Source of the DNA: Peltaster fructicola
Taxonomy: Eukaryota > Ascomycota > Dothideomycetes
Direction: 5' to 3'
DNA: 64,000 bases
Assembly: GCA_001592805.2 (NCBI GenBank)
Contig: CP051141.1
Span: 3,596,001-3,660,000 of the forward strand
In this document: positions 52,520 through 64,000 of the stretch, piece after piece
Numbering within the stretch: the first letter of the stretch is position 1
Layout of the letters: every line of letters begins with the position of its first letter
Notes under the pieces: generated by a model
Databases searched by the model: none
Told to the model about the DNA's origin: nothing
The model's input: only the letters and a program-made list of their open reading frames with translations
Program-made: the position numbers and the translations under genes

Positions 52520-53729
52520 GGTGTGTATGTGGTTCGTCAAGGGATGCAGAGCTTGAGAGCTAAAGAGCATTGTCGGATGTGGTTCTACAGCGTCAGGACG
52601 GTGGCCAATGTATGCGCCGACTGTATGCAACATCTAGACCTGGAAGATTGTGTAAGAATGACATATGATTCGATCACTATGATGGCAGTATACGCCGCAA
52701 CGAGTAGATGTACTGAGCACATCGTATTCTGCTCAGATAGAACAGCCATGTTGGTGGTTGGCGGTCGTTACGCCGCTATTGATAAAATCTGGCTCTTCGT
52801 CGAGAAGCACTTCATATCAGGCGTACAGAAGCAGCTCATACCTCGTACTTACGTCTTCTGAAGCTCAGATCGTCAGAGCCCTTGCAGCTCAATGGCTGGT
52901 TGCCATTGCCAAGGGAGTTGGCACACGCTCTCACTACTGGGATACAATGTCGGCTGAGCGAGTATACCTATGGCAACAGACGAGTGTCGCACTGTGCTGC
53001 AGATATGTTCCTCCTGGACGTATCGAGAGTTGATCCCCCGACGTATCTTCTTACCTTATAGCCTATGCATCTTGCGTTCTGCTTGTTCATAACCTTCTCT
53101 TGCAGCAGGACCTGTTCGACGACCGGCTACTGACCAGCGAGCCACGGCCGCTGGCGGGAACACGATGCGGTGAAAGTGTACAGTGGTGGGTCGATTTCTG
53201 CCGGTTCAACACTGCTCGTGGGTCCTTGTGGTTGTTTGGGGTGCACAAGACGCAAAGATCGCCGATGGTCTATTGCTGCTCATGATTAACTCTCGGCGGC
53301 TGTGGCAGGTAGTAGCTCGCACTCGGCCAATGCGACAATGATGGCAATGGTAGAGAGATACGCTACCACGATTGTTGTATGATGCAACGAGTGGAGTCGA
53401 AGATCTTGGTGATCTTCGTACCAAGCCAAGGTAGGAAAATACAATGACTTCCGAAAAGCCACTTCTCCTTCTATACACCACTACCAACACAGCGCCATGA
53501 CGTTGGTAGCCATGATGATCGCTAGCAACATGCATAGTACATCTCGCGGACCTTCTTGGCTCCTACGGATCACTTCCACAAGCTTTCCCAGGACCATAGC
53601 ACGCTGAGCCTAATGTCCGTTTGCTAAGCCATGCAAAGCTGCTCCACCAGATTGACGAGGTCGCAGACCTTCACGGTCGAAAGAGATAAGTACAGGTCTT
53701 CGGTCTTTCGTCGTCTGCTCATTAGCATC
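52520..53729. other. Intergenic, no supported gene
   Basis: 1.2 kb between two plus-strand secreted-protein genes. ORFs at 52523..52861 and 53206..53535 have no family features. Confidence 0.45.
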
Positions 53730-55607
53730 ATGCATTCTCCTCTCCTTACAGCTGTCTCACTTGCTGTGCTTGCCGAAGCAAGCGTGTTGAGCCAGTACTC
53801 AGCTCATGGTCGACTGACTGGCAGCTCTTTTGCCATCTCAGGCACCGATGCCACCTACGACTATGTGATAGTTGGTGGAGGATTGGCTGGTTCGGTTGTG
53901 GCAACCCGACTGGTGCAGCAGACGAATGCTACCGTTGCTGTCGTCGAAGCTGGCAGTTTCTACGAGCTAAGCAATAGCAATCGAAGTCAGATACCTTACT
54001 GGTCATACCAAGGAGTCGGTCCAGATTTGACAGACGTGCAGCCACTCGTCGATTGGGGATTGTTCACTGAGCCACAGGTGAATGGCAAGAGGATACACTA
54101 TGCACAAGGCAGAAACCTAGGTGGTAGCAGTGGACGCAACCAGATGATGTATCATCGTCCAACGATTGGCTCATATCAAGCATGGGCCGATCACGTTGGT
54201 GACGACAGCTATACCTGGGACAGCATGAAGAAGTACCTGCAGCGCAGCATGCACTTCAGCAGGAATGAAGCTAAGCGTCCATACAACGAGACACCTATCG
54301 TTACGCCTGGCACGTACTCCAACGGTGGACCTCTTCAGGTCTCCTATCCTGGTTGGGTTTGGCCGATATCACAGTATGCTTTGAGGGCCTTTGCTTCAAT
54401 CGGGATGGGTCTTCTCAACAACTTCGCCGATGGTGTCCTCAATGGTTATGGATGGTGGCAATGGACAATTAATCCTCATACTGGGCTGAGAAGTTCTTCA
54501 GAGAGCACTTTTCTGGAACAGGCCTTTCAGAAAGAGACGTTGACGACGTATATTAACTCGCATGTCAACAACATTCTCTTCTTGAATGGGACAGCAGTGG
54601 GAGTGAACGTTACGAACTACGGACAGCGACCATTCACGCTCACCGCCAGGAAGGAAGTCATCATCTCTGCCGGTGCTTACCATTCACCACAGTTGTTAAT
54701 GGTCAGTGGCATTGGTCCTAGAGCAACCTTAGAGAAGTACAACATATCGATCGTTTCTGATCTTCCCGGAGTTGGTCAGAACATGTGGGATTCCTGCAAT
54801 GTTGGTGGACCGATCTATGAGGTGTCTCTCCCTGGCTATACTGCTTGGCAAGAGCCTGACATGATGCATCAGGCTGTTCAGTCGTTGCTCACGAACGGCA
54901 GTGGACCGCTATCAGGTACAGCGATTGACATTGGTGCTTGGGAGAAGATTCCGTCAAGAGAAGCCTTTACTGCTGATGCGATCAAGGCGCTTGCGACCTT
55001 TCCTGCAGATTGGCCAGAGGTCGAGTATAGTTTCTCGACTTCGTCGAAGACACTTGAGTCGTCGAGTGCAAAAACGCAGTACGCTTCTATCGGCTGTGTC
55101 CTGGTTGCAGCTTTGAGTCGAGGAAACATGACTATCAGTTCAGCAAGCAACTTTGATCCACCAGTCATCAGTCCAAACTGGTTGATGAACGATACTGACC
55201 AGCAAGTAGCAGTACAAGCGTACAAGCGAGCTCGACAAGCGTGGCAAGCTGTTCCTGTCCGAGTTGGAGAGGAAGTGTTTCCTGGGACGAATGTCACTAC
55301 AGACGCACAGCTTCTGAGTGCTATAATGGGCAACATTACTCCGATTCATCATGCGTCTGCTTCTTGTGAGTAGTGTAACCTTGGTATGATCTAGCTGACG
55401 ACTACAGGCGCAATGGGCAGGGCAGGTGATCCTCAGGCTGTGGTTGACTCGAGGGCGAGAGTCTTTGGAGTGCAGAACCTTCGAGTGATTGACTCTTCGA
55501 GTTTGCCTTTCACGCCGCCAGGGCACACTCAGGGAGTGACCTACGCTCATGCGGAGAAGCTCGTCGACGATGTCTTGCAGGACTATTGGAGAGAATGTAA
55601 GCAGTGA
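53730..55607 (+). CDS. GMC oxidoreductase (secreted, FAD-dependent)
   Basis: 611-residue glucose-methanol-choline oxidoreductase, likely secreted. Exon 1 is 53730..55365, the intron 55366..55407 (42 bp, GTGAGT..CTACAG), exon 2 55408..55607. The start at 53730 opens a signal peptide (MHSPLLTAVSLAVLAEASVL); the 33 upstream in-frame codons do not. FAD motif: DYVIVGGGLAGSVVATRL, with VVEAG. GMC signature 1 is YAQGRNLGGSSGRNQMMYHR; signature 2 is GAYHSPQLLMVSGIGP. The intron splits the active-site block: HHASASC in exon 1 supplies the catalytic His, and exon 2 supplies FGVQNLRVIDSSSLPF and the second active residue in PPGHTQGVTYAHAEK. Many N-glycosylation sequons occur. It resembles the aryl-alcohol/glucose-oxidase-like group; substrate cannot be told. 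Confidence 0.92.
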
Positions 55608-57353
55608 GCATGAGCATGGTCTTCCAGATGCCATTGCGTCGTCCTCTGTCGTACTGCTCCATGCCGAGAAATGATCATCTCTCGTTCGTGGCCATCAGTG
55701 CCACAGGACGAATGATGTTGGCAGTCGAGACTGTGCTGTGGGTTGTTGGGTGCAGTGTAGCCCTCTGAAAGTATTCTTCTTCGGCAAAGCTTTGCTGTGT
55801 TCATCATCTGTGCGTGGCAGAGCACAGAGGATAGCCATAATGTGCCAGAGGTAAGCGATGGTGAGTTGCTTCCTCAAACTGCGTTGTCCACGTGCATGAG
55901 TACGGTCTCTGCTGTCATGGTGTATACTGCTCGTTAGTCGGTGGAGGTAGAGGATACGCCATGCGACAGCTTCCTGATTGATCACCATTGCCATGTGCTT
56001 GCTTGACAGCGGACTATGTATTCGCTGCAGGTGACGCACAGGATCTGGTATACTGAAATTGCCTGCCGGCCAGTCGCTATGGTCTTACTCACGAGGCATT
56101 GAGCCGGGACCACTGTCTGAGCTTGAGCTGTGTTGCAGCCTCGTCAGAGTACCAGCACTGTCTGCTCAGGCCAAGTATAAGTATCGAGACTTCTGCTTGC
56201 TCTCTGTTGTCCTCTCGCTTGTCATATCCCACCAACACAACAGCAAACCGCGTAAGAAGAGTGTTGTCGCATGACTGGTAGTCGTCAAGTAGTGTTGTGT
56301 GGTGTGGCAACCAAGGATCGGCGACTGAAGCTCGTGCTACCTGGAGTGTGTTCTTTTTGGCCATGGCTGTTCAGCAGCTAGCCTTCCTCAGCTCTTCTGT
56401 ATATGCCACAGACTTGTGTGTATTCCATGCTCTTGATACAGCCTCGCTGCTGGACACGCTGGTGCTATATAGCTGACCGTGACATCGCGGGGATGGTTCT
56501 TTGCTGTCGTGTTTCGAGTGTAACTTCAAGCTTTGCAGCAGGATATCGATGGAGTGGACGGCAGAGAGATCGTCGTCGAGGAGGCTGTCAAGCAGGGTGC
56601 AGCACTATTGTCGAACTCCGAGTCGTCCGTGTTCTGCCATCTCGTACGTTTCGTGCTGTACAGCAGCCTGCTTGCGTACCGACCATGGGTGCAGAGTATC
56701 ATGCCAAAAGTGCTTGATTGATCGACGTTGGCTGCCGCGAGTGCTGTGAAAGTGGTGAAGTGACAAAAGTCCTGGCACTCCCGCGGCATTCTTTGTCTGC
56801 TCTTTGCTCTTCCTCTATCCCGATAACCACAACTGAGCGGTGTACAACACGTCCACAGCCGGTGTAGCCATCATGAATGAGGCTGTTGGCCTTCTCATGC
56901 TGTCACAAGACGATCATCGAAGGTAGGTCGATCAAGCTAACAATGATCAGCACACCTCTTGCATGGCCTCAATGATCACTGCACCTGGCCTGTCCTATCC
57001 ACGCAACAGCGACAAGAGCAGTCTTACTCACAAGATGACCTTGTCTCCACCATGCTCAAGCAATCATCGCAGGCCCGGAAGGCGAGAAGATACTTGCTAC
57101 GTGACAACGCACGCAAACGAGACGTACCTTGTGCATAGTCCAGCGGTCACCCTTTGTAGAAGGCCGATCTCAAGGTTGCATTTGATTACAGCGCATATGG
57201 ACCAATAGAGATCGAGTCTCATCGACACCGCAGGTCTTCGTCCTGAACCCTGGCGACGATTTGTGAGTCATGGACAAGCTGTTGGCTATAAAGCTACGCC
57301 GTGCCGCAACATGCTTCTTGCCCACAATTACAATCCTCCTGCACTACTCCAGC
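55608..57353. other. Intergenic, no supported gene
   Basis: 1.7 kb. Short ORFs near 56059-56364 and 56403-56789 overlap on both strands with no family features. The last 70 bp hold the TATA box of the next gene. Confidence 0.45.
57287..57293 (+). promoter_or_regulatory. TATA box of the DUF4419 gene
   Basis: TATAAAG, 67 bp before ATG 57354 and inside the reading frame that opens at ATG 57270. This favours 57354 as the true start. Confidence 0.5.
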
Positions 57354-58628
57354 ATGCCTGTCACAATCCACGACGGGAACGTCACGCCTGGACCGGTGCC
57401 AGGTCTTGTTTTCACCAAAGAGAAGCACAAGATCTTACGAGAGGCTTGTCGGGCAGAGAGAAACAATTGCAAAGAGCTGATACAGTCATCATTCGACAAA
57501 GGACTGGAGCACGAGATCCTTCCTGTTTCGAACGGCCTTGTCTATACTCTGCGGTGGGCTTACAGCAACCACAACCATGTCGTTCTTCGGCCTGATGACT
57601 TCTGGAACGCCATCGTCACACAATTCAGCTTCTATGTGAATGCGCATGCAGAGGAACTCAGAGGACAATTCGTCGCCCACGAGGGTAAGAAAGAGCTAGT
57701 CGTGAACTACGAAGGATCAACTCGGTATACTGTAGACTGGACAGACTTCACGATGAGGATCACACATCTCCTACAGGAAAACATTCTCGATGCTGAGCTG
57801 CGGGAATGGGTCTTGCCTGCCTTCTCAACGACCACGTCTAATGATGTTGCTGTGGCGTCGGTGGTTATGATGGCATCCATGCAAAAGTACTTCGAATACA
57901 CCGGCCATATGACTTGTGGATTGCCGTCGATCACACTTCTTGGAGAGAAGAGTGACTATGAGCTCATCTATCGACGTATTGAAAAGTTGAGCACATGGGG
58001 AGCTGAGCCTACAAAGTTTCGGAATCTCTTACGGCCTGTTTTCAAGCGATTGATCGAGAGTTTCGACGACCCGACTTCAGATGCTACAATACACTTCTGG
58101 TCACGAGTCTTCAAGCTCCACGCGTATTGGAGTGACTCGCCTGAGTACTCAGGATGGATTACAGCTTTCTGCTTCTGGGACGAAGATGGCAAGTGTCTAT
58201 ACTGGGAGCCTGCTAAACATCCAACTTCGGAAACATCAGAGGGGCCTGTCAATGATCCAACTTCAGAAGAACCAGAGGATGAGGCTAAGCCCAGAGCTTT
58301 GTATTTAGATGGTGTACGGTACCACAAGATCGACAGCGACGATGTCCCTTCTGCTGTATGCAGTGTTCCTGTCAAGATCATTGACAATGGCCCAACATAC
58401 CAGGCAATGATGGTCGCAGGTTCGGTGGGTATAGCCTGTACGAGTAGTGGACAGACTGTGGTTGACGAGAGTTGGGTGAATGGAAAGAAAGAGAAGCGGT
58501 CACTGGTCGGACTGGATACAATGCAGCCGCAAACTGGGTGGTTCCTGTTCGAGAGAGAACAGGGTGCTAGTCGAGTGCAACGCAAGGCTGGTGAGTATGA
58601 TTCCGATGATTCGGGAGAAGTTTCCTAG
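57354..58628 (+). CDS. DUF4419 domain protein
   Basis: 424 residues, single exon. The DUF4419 landmarks are VYTLRWAYSNHNHVVLRPDD followed by FWNAIVTQFSFYVNAHAEEL, an acidic/aromatic TRYTVDWTDFTMRI, a central VAVASVVMMASMQKYFEYTG, GLPSITLLGEKSDYELIYRR, and FWSRVFKLH with the GWITAFCFWDEDG block. Near residue 310 there is a short internal duplication (PTSETSEGPVND, then PTSEEPEDE). The C-terminus is Asp/Ser-rich. Function of the family is unknown; it is expanded in fungi and some bacteria. No signal peptide, so probably cytosolic. An ATG at 57270 would add 28 residues but lies before the TATA box. Confidence 0.85.
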   Translation: MPVTIHDGNVTPGPVPGLVFTKEKHKILREACRAERNNCKELIQSSFDKGLEHEILPVSNGLVYTLRWAYSNHNHVVLRPDDFWNAIVTQFSFYVNAHAEELRGQFVAHEGKKELVVNYEGSTRYTVDWTDFTMRITHLLQENILDAELREWVLPAFSTTTSNDVAVASVVMMASMQKYFEYTGHMTCGLPSITLLGEKSDYELIYRRIEKLSTWGAEPTKFRNLLRPVFKRLIESFDDPTSDATIHFWSRVFKLHAYWSDSPEYSGWITAFCFWDEDGKCLYWEPAKHPTSETSEGPVNDPTSEEPEDEAKPRALYLDGVRYHKIDSDDVPSAVCSVPVKIIDNGPTYQAMMVAGSVGIACTSSGQTVVDESWVNGKKEKRSLVGLDTMQPQTGWFLFEREQGASRVQRKAGEYDSDDSGEVS

Positions 58629-59800
58629 CAACACCCATACTGAAAAGTTGCTGTCCTCTTCCACTTGACGTAGCATTGTCTATAGTCATGGCGCATCCTG
58701 TCTGCAGCACAAGGTCTTATCTGTTGGGCGTTATTCGATGCTCGTCTTGGCCCATGATATGCTTCGTCACAAGCCGAGTGTCTAGACGAGCAGCAGGCAG
58801 CTGAAAGTCCGTTCGCTGGACCGCCAGTCAAGATGTGTATTGCTGTGATGTTCCCGGACGGCGATTGTGCTTGTTTCCACGGACGCAGCTGCAACGGAGT
58901 AGGTGCTAGACATGAATCAGTCGGTCATGGTAGGATCAGTGTACTGAAGCAGAGTGTGATCGATGGAGCTCCTCGGGCAGTCCATAGCCGCATCTAGCAA
59001 TCGAGCGGCATGTGGTCGATCATCTAGAGGAAGTCTCTGATATCGAGCCTCCACGAAGTTGTGAATGATCTCAGTGGACCAAGTGCTACGTCTTAGTCTG
59101 TCTGCCCAGGATATGATGAGTGCCAGGTGTGTAGGGAGTGGTTATCGCATCAATGTGATGCACTCCTGCACGATGGCACTGCCATCTGTCGTCAAAGTAG
59201 TCTCAGTGAACATGTTAGGATGTGTGTGTCCTGCTGTGACCAGTCTCATAGTGTATGATAGTATGGTGGGTTGTTGGAGCATTCGGTCTCGATGTCGTTG
59301 AACGACAGGAGGGCACAGATGTGCTATGGCGCCTGTCTGAGTAGGCTCGCCTACATTTGAGCTGGTGGTCGTCAAGACGATCAAGTGAGCTTTTACGATG
59401 GCGATTATCATAGAGCAGCCTCCCAAATAGCGATTGATAGATTATCGCTGAAAAGTAAGCATAGGCGTATCAGTAAACCTGCTCATATGGCTGCTGAGTG
59501 TGATGCAGGAGGCTTGCCAGTGCTCATTCTGAACAGAGTGTATCCTTTGTGAAGCTTATAGAGGTCTATCGCCATGTCAGTAACAGCGATGTGAGTCGTA
59601 GAGCGATGAAGTAGGCAAGAAGCGTGGCAAACCAGAATGATCGTGAGACGAGGGAGATGAGGTGTAAAGATCCATTGTTGTGGCATGGAGACCATGTGTA
59701 TCTCTCTACAGCACCAGGAGCTGCGCAGCTCGCAGCATTGCGATATCGACAATTGATGACCCTAGTATGTCTCGACTCCTCAGATCTCTCTTCTCAAGAC
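58629..59800. other. Intergenic between convergent genes
   Basis: 1.2 kb between the DUF4419 stop and the stop of the seven-exon gene. No gene, repeat or RNA feature is evident. Confidence 0.45.
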
Positions 59801-61279
59801 TCATACACCCTTGTACGATCTTCCTGGTGAAGTATAGTTGTTGTAGCCAGTGGTCCAGTTGAGGATACCCATATTCTGGTAATTGGTACAGGAGATCCAC
59901 GAGACGAGCGTTCGATTGTCATTGAGACCGTAGTAGTCCCAGTGCACTTGCATGAAGTCTATGAACTCGAGAGTACCATTGTGAGGCACACTCGTGCAGT
60001 TGTTGTCAAGTGGTAGCACTGCAAGAGTCACTGGATCTGTGTATGGGCCGGTGATAGCACCGGTTTTAGAGTACTGAACGTGCAGCTCGAAGTCGATAGG
60101 TGCTGCTTGATAGGTGAGGACCTAGGATGTTAGCTGGTTCATAGTCCTACGAACTAACGCACATATGTCTGGAATCGATCGACCCAACGAATATCAGAGC
60201 CCCAGGTTCCAGGTGAGGCTAAAGCATTTGCGGTGAAGTTGTATACATTGCCGTAGGTGTCGTTGTTGCGCCGCAGGGGTGTATTCTGCCATCCAGCCTG
60301 TCCATGCCAGAAGCTGTATGTACTGGTGTCCGTCCTTGTTGCCCATGGTGCGCGAGCCTAGTATGTCAGCGTGATTGACAGTCTTTCGTCCCGACATACA
60401 ACTTTCCAGCCTGTAGAGTCACCCTAGTACATTAGTGATAGTCAAGTGATGAGGAGAGCACATACTGCCCATAGGTAGAAGTGTGTGTTGGCCTCACTTC
60501 CACGACCAGAAGTCAACATTGCACTGCCGTAGTCGGTGATGTTCTGATGTTGTCAGTGAGACGAACCTGAAGACCAGTGTAGACCTCACCTTTGTGACAT
60601 CGAACAGAACCGGCACAGTTCGCTGCACTGGAACCTGCTTACCAAGAGCGTTCAGATAGTTTGCGTCGACATAGAAGTTCATTTCGAACATAGTCGTGAA
60701 GACGTATTTGGTCTCGTTGGCATAGACTGGCCAAACATTCAGTAGACCAGTACTATTGCCTGGTATAGGAATAGCAGCTGTATGAGGTGCAGGAGCAAAA
60801 CCGCCGGCACCTTTGATGCCGTATGGTGGATCGGTGACATTGTTCCAAGGTACAAGGCCTGGTTGTCAGCTCAGAAGTGCTGTGCAATGGCTTACCTTCG
60901 CCGCCTTGTCCACGATAGAAGAAGTCTTCAGTACTGTTGCCGTTAGCAAGAGAATCTTTACTGGGTTGACATACTAGTTGGCGATGATGTTGAGCTTCGT
61001 TGGGTCACTGTAGTCGATGCCGGCGTAGGCAGTATGGACTGGGAAGGAACAGGTATCGTTCAGCTCAAGGTTGTCGAAGTGAGCTTGTTTACACTTTGAT
61101 CCGTCGGAGATAGAGAATATGCTGAGGTTGTACTGAGAGACGAAGCCCCCAGCACCTCCATCAGAGATGAACCCACCGAAAGCGCTGTCGGTAGCGTGCT
61201 GGAGGACCGTGAGGTTAGCTTTGGGAGCGATGATTGCCTGAGTAGCAGCAAGTGCTGCAAATGAGAGGATGAGAGCCAT
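59801..61279 (-). CDS. Seven-exon secreted glycoprotein of unknown function
   Basis: 409 residues. Exons (5' to 3') are 61279..60975, 60933..60896 (38 bp), 60858..60590, 60543..60466, 60423..60400 (24 bp), 60357..60163 and 60121..59801. The six introns are 37-46 bp, all GT..AG, and phases match throughout. A signal peptide opens the protein (MALILSFAALAATQAIIA). The mature protein is rich in Asn-X-Ser/Thr sequons (for example NLTV, NLSI, NDTC, NVTD, NITD, NNCTSV, NYTSP) and in Tyr/Trp/Gly, with six or so Cys. Conserved-looking stretches are GSDIRWVDRFQTYVLTYQ, DFELHVQYSKTGAITGPYTD and FMQVHWDYYGLNDNRTLVSW. I do not recognise the family. The 24-bp exon encodes only GDSTGWKV. Continuous frame across seven exons makes the model solid even without a named domain. 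Confidence 0.78.
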
Positions 61280-63367
61280 GCTTGCAGTGAATGGTCATCG
61301 TGTAGGCGTCTTATGTAGCTGGAGTAAGTTCAGATATGTGGCTGAAGAAAGCCATCTCGGAGCCCGTCGGTCAGCACATCAAGCGCTAGTGTAGTCCAAA
61401 GCATATCTCAGCCCTCTGAGCACAGCCACTTAAGGAGCTCGGCGATAATTGTCAGGCAGAATAGGAGTGTTGGTCCATCTTCTTAGTGCTGTGGAATGCG
61501 AATAGTGTGTCCTTTGTTCGGATGATCGGCGCCTGCAGTGGACGCAGTAAGAACATATCCAGGCTAGTGTAGTCGGATTGCGTTCGCATTGTCACCTGCC
61601 GAGTCTCCGACCGTCCGTATGGTCTAGCGAGGATGATGGAGCCGTGCTGAGGATGTCTATGCCGCTCAGCAACCATCCGCATGAGTGTGTGGCTCGTAGT
61701 GAGGAATGCAACGACCGAAGAGTCTTGCCGGAGACGCTGTGGCGTCCGCAGTCTCATAAGTTGAGCTTGCAACTCCGCTCGTATTGCTGCTATCGAACCA
61801 GGTATTCCAATCCATGCTGTCCGTACGTGCTCTCAGAACCTTGTGCTTGAGGCGGAGCGTCTGTTCAGCCATCGACATGTGCTTAGAAGTGGATCTTTCG
61901 CAGTGCTTGATGCCGTGCATGAAGGGTCAGGAGAACGCAACGAGCAGGCGGCTGCAGTGCGTGCAAGACCAGTAGAAACCTCTTCACGACTCGAATGATG
62001 CTGTTCGACATAGGCGCCATGTACATGCGATCAGCCTAAGAACGAGAGGTTAGTGCAATGGACCTCGTAGCGTGATGAATGTCTCATCCATAAAGAGCTG
62101 CTAGTGGCCTGAGTGACACTCGTCTTTCTGATGAGTGGACAGCAGAGCTGCTTTGATGCAACGTCCGATGAGCCAGAACTCTCATCTCCTAGTCATCACA
62201 TATCCAAACCTGCTGAGGAAGTGCTAGCTGCATACTACAAGCCTCTCGGTGGTAGTGGAGAGCGATCGAGTGTTCGACAGTAACGATTGATGTGATGGGG
62301 CTTCGGCCAGCTATTGTGTTTGGACTCTGTTGTCGCATGTTCGCATCGTTCCTCATCATATTCTTACCTCATTGTCTCCTCGCTATATGGATCGATCGAT
62401 CGATATCTCTCGCTACTTGGCTGCGATCACAAGCTGTCTCACCATGGTATACGTGCTCTTGCCCAGGGTTACTGTGGAAGCAGATAGCTCGCAAACAGCA
62501 CTGAAATGCTGACGGCTGGAGATGACTATGTGGCAATCGCTTGGAGTGCGGCATGATGCTTAGTAGTGAGCAAAGCGCATAGGCTTTCACTGTCGTTGAG
62601 TGCGATGTCCTTGTGCCTGTGTGTGTACTCCCACCTCGTTGTTCCACATGACATGTCACCATGCCTCATTACCACTCTTGTATGTCTTCGAGCTGTGCTC
62701 TGACGCCATCAACCGCATCGCCTGTTAGGCTATATAGTGCTTATTAACACTGGTGTTTGTTGACAGACGAGGTGAGGATGAAGGACGCAGCTTTGGCGGT
62801 CATCATTGCGACGAGGCGGCGTTCAAGCGTGATCGCTTGGTGCACAGGCGCACACAAGCTGGGGCAGTGCGTAGAGTCGATCGACAAGATAAACCATGTC
62901 GATACGATGAGAGCGAGGGAATAAAGAGCTGTCGTGGTCTGTGGTTGTAGAAGCCAAGGTTGTGGTCGTGGATGCTGACTGAAAGTTCGGCGCTCTCGGG
63001 GGTGTTGTAGTTCTATCCGCCGTCCTCACCTGACTTCACCTCTGCATCCTTCCTCTTCAGCACTTCACAATGCCGGCCACGTCGCAAGCTACTGTCAGTA
63101 TGATGAGCATGCTGGTGAGCGATACGATCATCCAGCGATTGCTTGGGCACACTCGGCGATCATTCAGTCTGTCACGACGTGATGCCTATGATGGTTGTCT
63201 TTGACCTCGGCGGCTAGAGCTGACAACCTTGCATGCAGCTGCGCCGCAAGTGTGTTCAAGTCCTTCATTACGCCTTCGCGTTGAGGTCGTCTTACTTCGC
63301 ACATCAATGTCTCAGTCCCTGATTTCGTCTTGGCTGTAAAGGACTGCTCTCGACATCTGAGTTCAAC
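61280..63367. other. Intergenic, no supported gene
   Basis: 2.1 kb. Overlapping short ORFs only. A small GATC microsatellite lies at 62390. Upstream promoters of both flanking genes should be at its ends. Confidence 0.45.
62390..62405. repeat. GATC tetranucleotide repeat
   Basis: Three GATC units followed by GATA. Short and unremarkable. Confidence 0.8.
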
Positions 63368-64000
63368 ATGGACAATCTTGTGCCTGAACTACTGGAGCAC
63401 ATCGCCAGCTTCCTAGATTCGTCTACCTTGGACTGCTTCTCGAGGAGCAGTACGAATTGCAGAGCTGCTTCAATGCGCTGTCTCATGAACACAATCAGCA
63501 TCAGTTTCGACTCGCCCGAGCAATTCAGTGCTTCTCTCAACAAGACTATCGACATGCTAGAGGCGACAGAAGGCCACAAGTATGTTCGCCATCTCCGAGT
63601 CCACGCTACACACAGCTTGGAAGTCGATCGGTGGTACAATACCGATCACAACGACGTCTGGCGTCAACGTCACGAGGATCGATGCCTTGTTTCGTCGGCA
63701 TATAGATGGCAGGAACCGCGGCTGCTTGATCTGAGTTCACCGTGGCCGGCTCTGTGTAAGGTTGTCAAGAGCCTACTAGCACTGCGTGAGCTCACTTGGG
63801 CGACTCCAGAGCAGATACCTCTCGACATCTTGACACATTTACACACTTTGGGCAGACCTCGACTGCACATGCTTATGTTCGACCTCGCAAGCTTGTGCTG
63901 CAGGGATGGGCGACCACCGCACCTGAGTACGCAAGAGCTTGAGCTCGCCAGATCGCCGTATCTCCGGAGCATAGACCATGTCTCAGACCTCTACTGGTAC
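63368..64000 (+). CDS. F-box protein, 3' end outside window
   Basis: 211 codons open to the right edge from ATG 63368; an in-frame TGA at 63320 lies just upstream, so this is the first usable ATG. The N-terminus MDNLVPELLEHIASFLDSST followed by LDCFSRSSTNCRAASMRCLM is a canonical F-box (LPxELLxxIxxxL, then a second helix with SxxCRxL-like spacing). Then come HKYVRHLRVHATHSLEV, LCKVVKSLLALRELTWATPE and LDILTHLHTLGRPRLHMLMF, which look like the leucine-rich repeat region of fungal F-box/LRR proteins. The expected role is a substrate receptor of an SCF ubiquitin ligase. Introns beyond the edge cannot be seen. Confidence 0.82.
   Translation, partial: MDNLVPELLEHIASFLDSSTLDCFSRSSTNCRAASMRCLMNTISISFDSPEQFSASLNKTIDMLEATEGHKYVRHLRVHATHSLEVDRWYNTDHNDVWRQRHEDRCLVSSAYRWQEPRLLDLSSPWPALCKVVKSLLALRELTWATPEQIPLDILTHLHTLGRPRLHMLMFDLASLCCRDGRPPHLSTQELELARSPYLRSIDHVSDLYWY

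Noticed and set aside
1-64000. Transposons, retroelements, CRISPR arrays, rRNA and tRNA genes
   Set aside because: I looked for terminal repeats, reverse-transcriptase or transposase motifs, spaced direct repeats and tRNA arms on both strands and saw none that hold up by eye; a profile search could still find faint remnants in the long empty intervals.

Overview
The window is nuclear DNA from a filamentous ascomycete fungus, most likely a dothideomycete. The evidence is many short introns (37-83 bp) with GT..AG ends and CTAAC/CTGAC-type branch sites, compact genes on both strands, and families typical of this group: HET domain, 2EXR/F-box-like LPxEIRxxIY proteins, DUF4419, GMC oxidoreductase, PAN/Apple membrane protein and Ctr/FRE metal uptake. 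The species call is inference. There is no prokaryotic organisation, no CRISPR array and no recognisable transposon.

Left third (1-27 kb) is gene-dense and mostly housekeeping: a UBA/UIM protein with a ubiquitin-hydrolase-like fold that runs off the left edge, a dead HET-domain gene, an importin-13/Kap122-type karyopherin, RNase MRP subunit Rmp1, a secreted protein of unknown function, a ferric/cupric reductase divergent from a Ctr copper transporter, an unknown 474-residue protein, RNA polymerase I subunit A49, an Apple/PAN-like membrane protein, urease accessory protein UreF, the 40S factor Ltv1 and the 60S GTPase Lsg1. Four ribosome-biogenesis genes (RMP1, RPA49, LTV1, LSG1) lie within 18 kb.

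Middle (26-48 kb): an epoxide hydrolase, a sugar transporter, a small unknown protein, peroxin Pex3 with an unusual 11-residue-repeat tail, a three-exon O-methyltransferase, and then a loose cluster of five related 2EXR/F-box-like genes (one truncated) around an alpha/beta hydrolase. Three of these members share the same exon plan with a tiny second exon.

Right third (48-64 kb) is gene-poor: a secreted two-repeat protein, a GMC oxidoreductase, a DUF4419 protein, a seven-exon secreted protein, and an F-box gene running off the right edge. Long intervals of 1-3 kb between these hold no gene I can support.

Three otherwise conserved host genes (LSG1, the PEX3 tail and the alpha/beta hydrolase) each appear to lack one base beside a short homopolymer, all in the same direction. 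This may be an assembly artefact and should be settled first. All splice sites given here were read by eye from frame continuity and splice consensus; none has been checked against transcripts.
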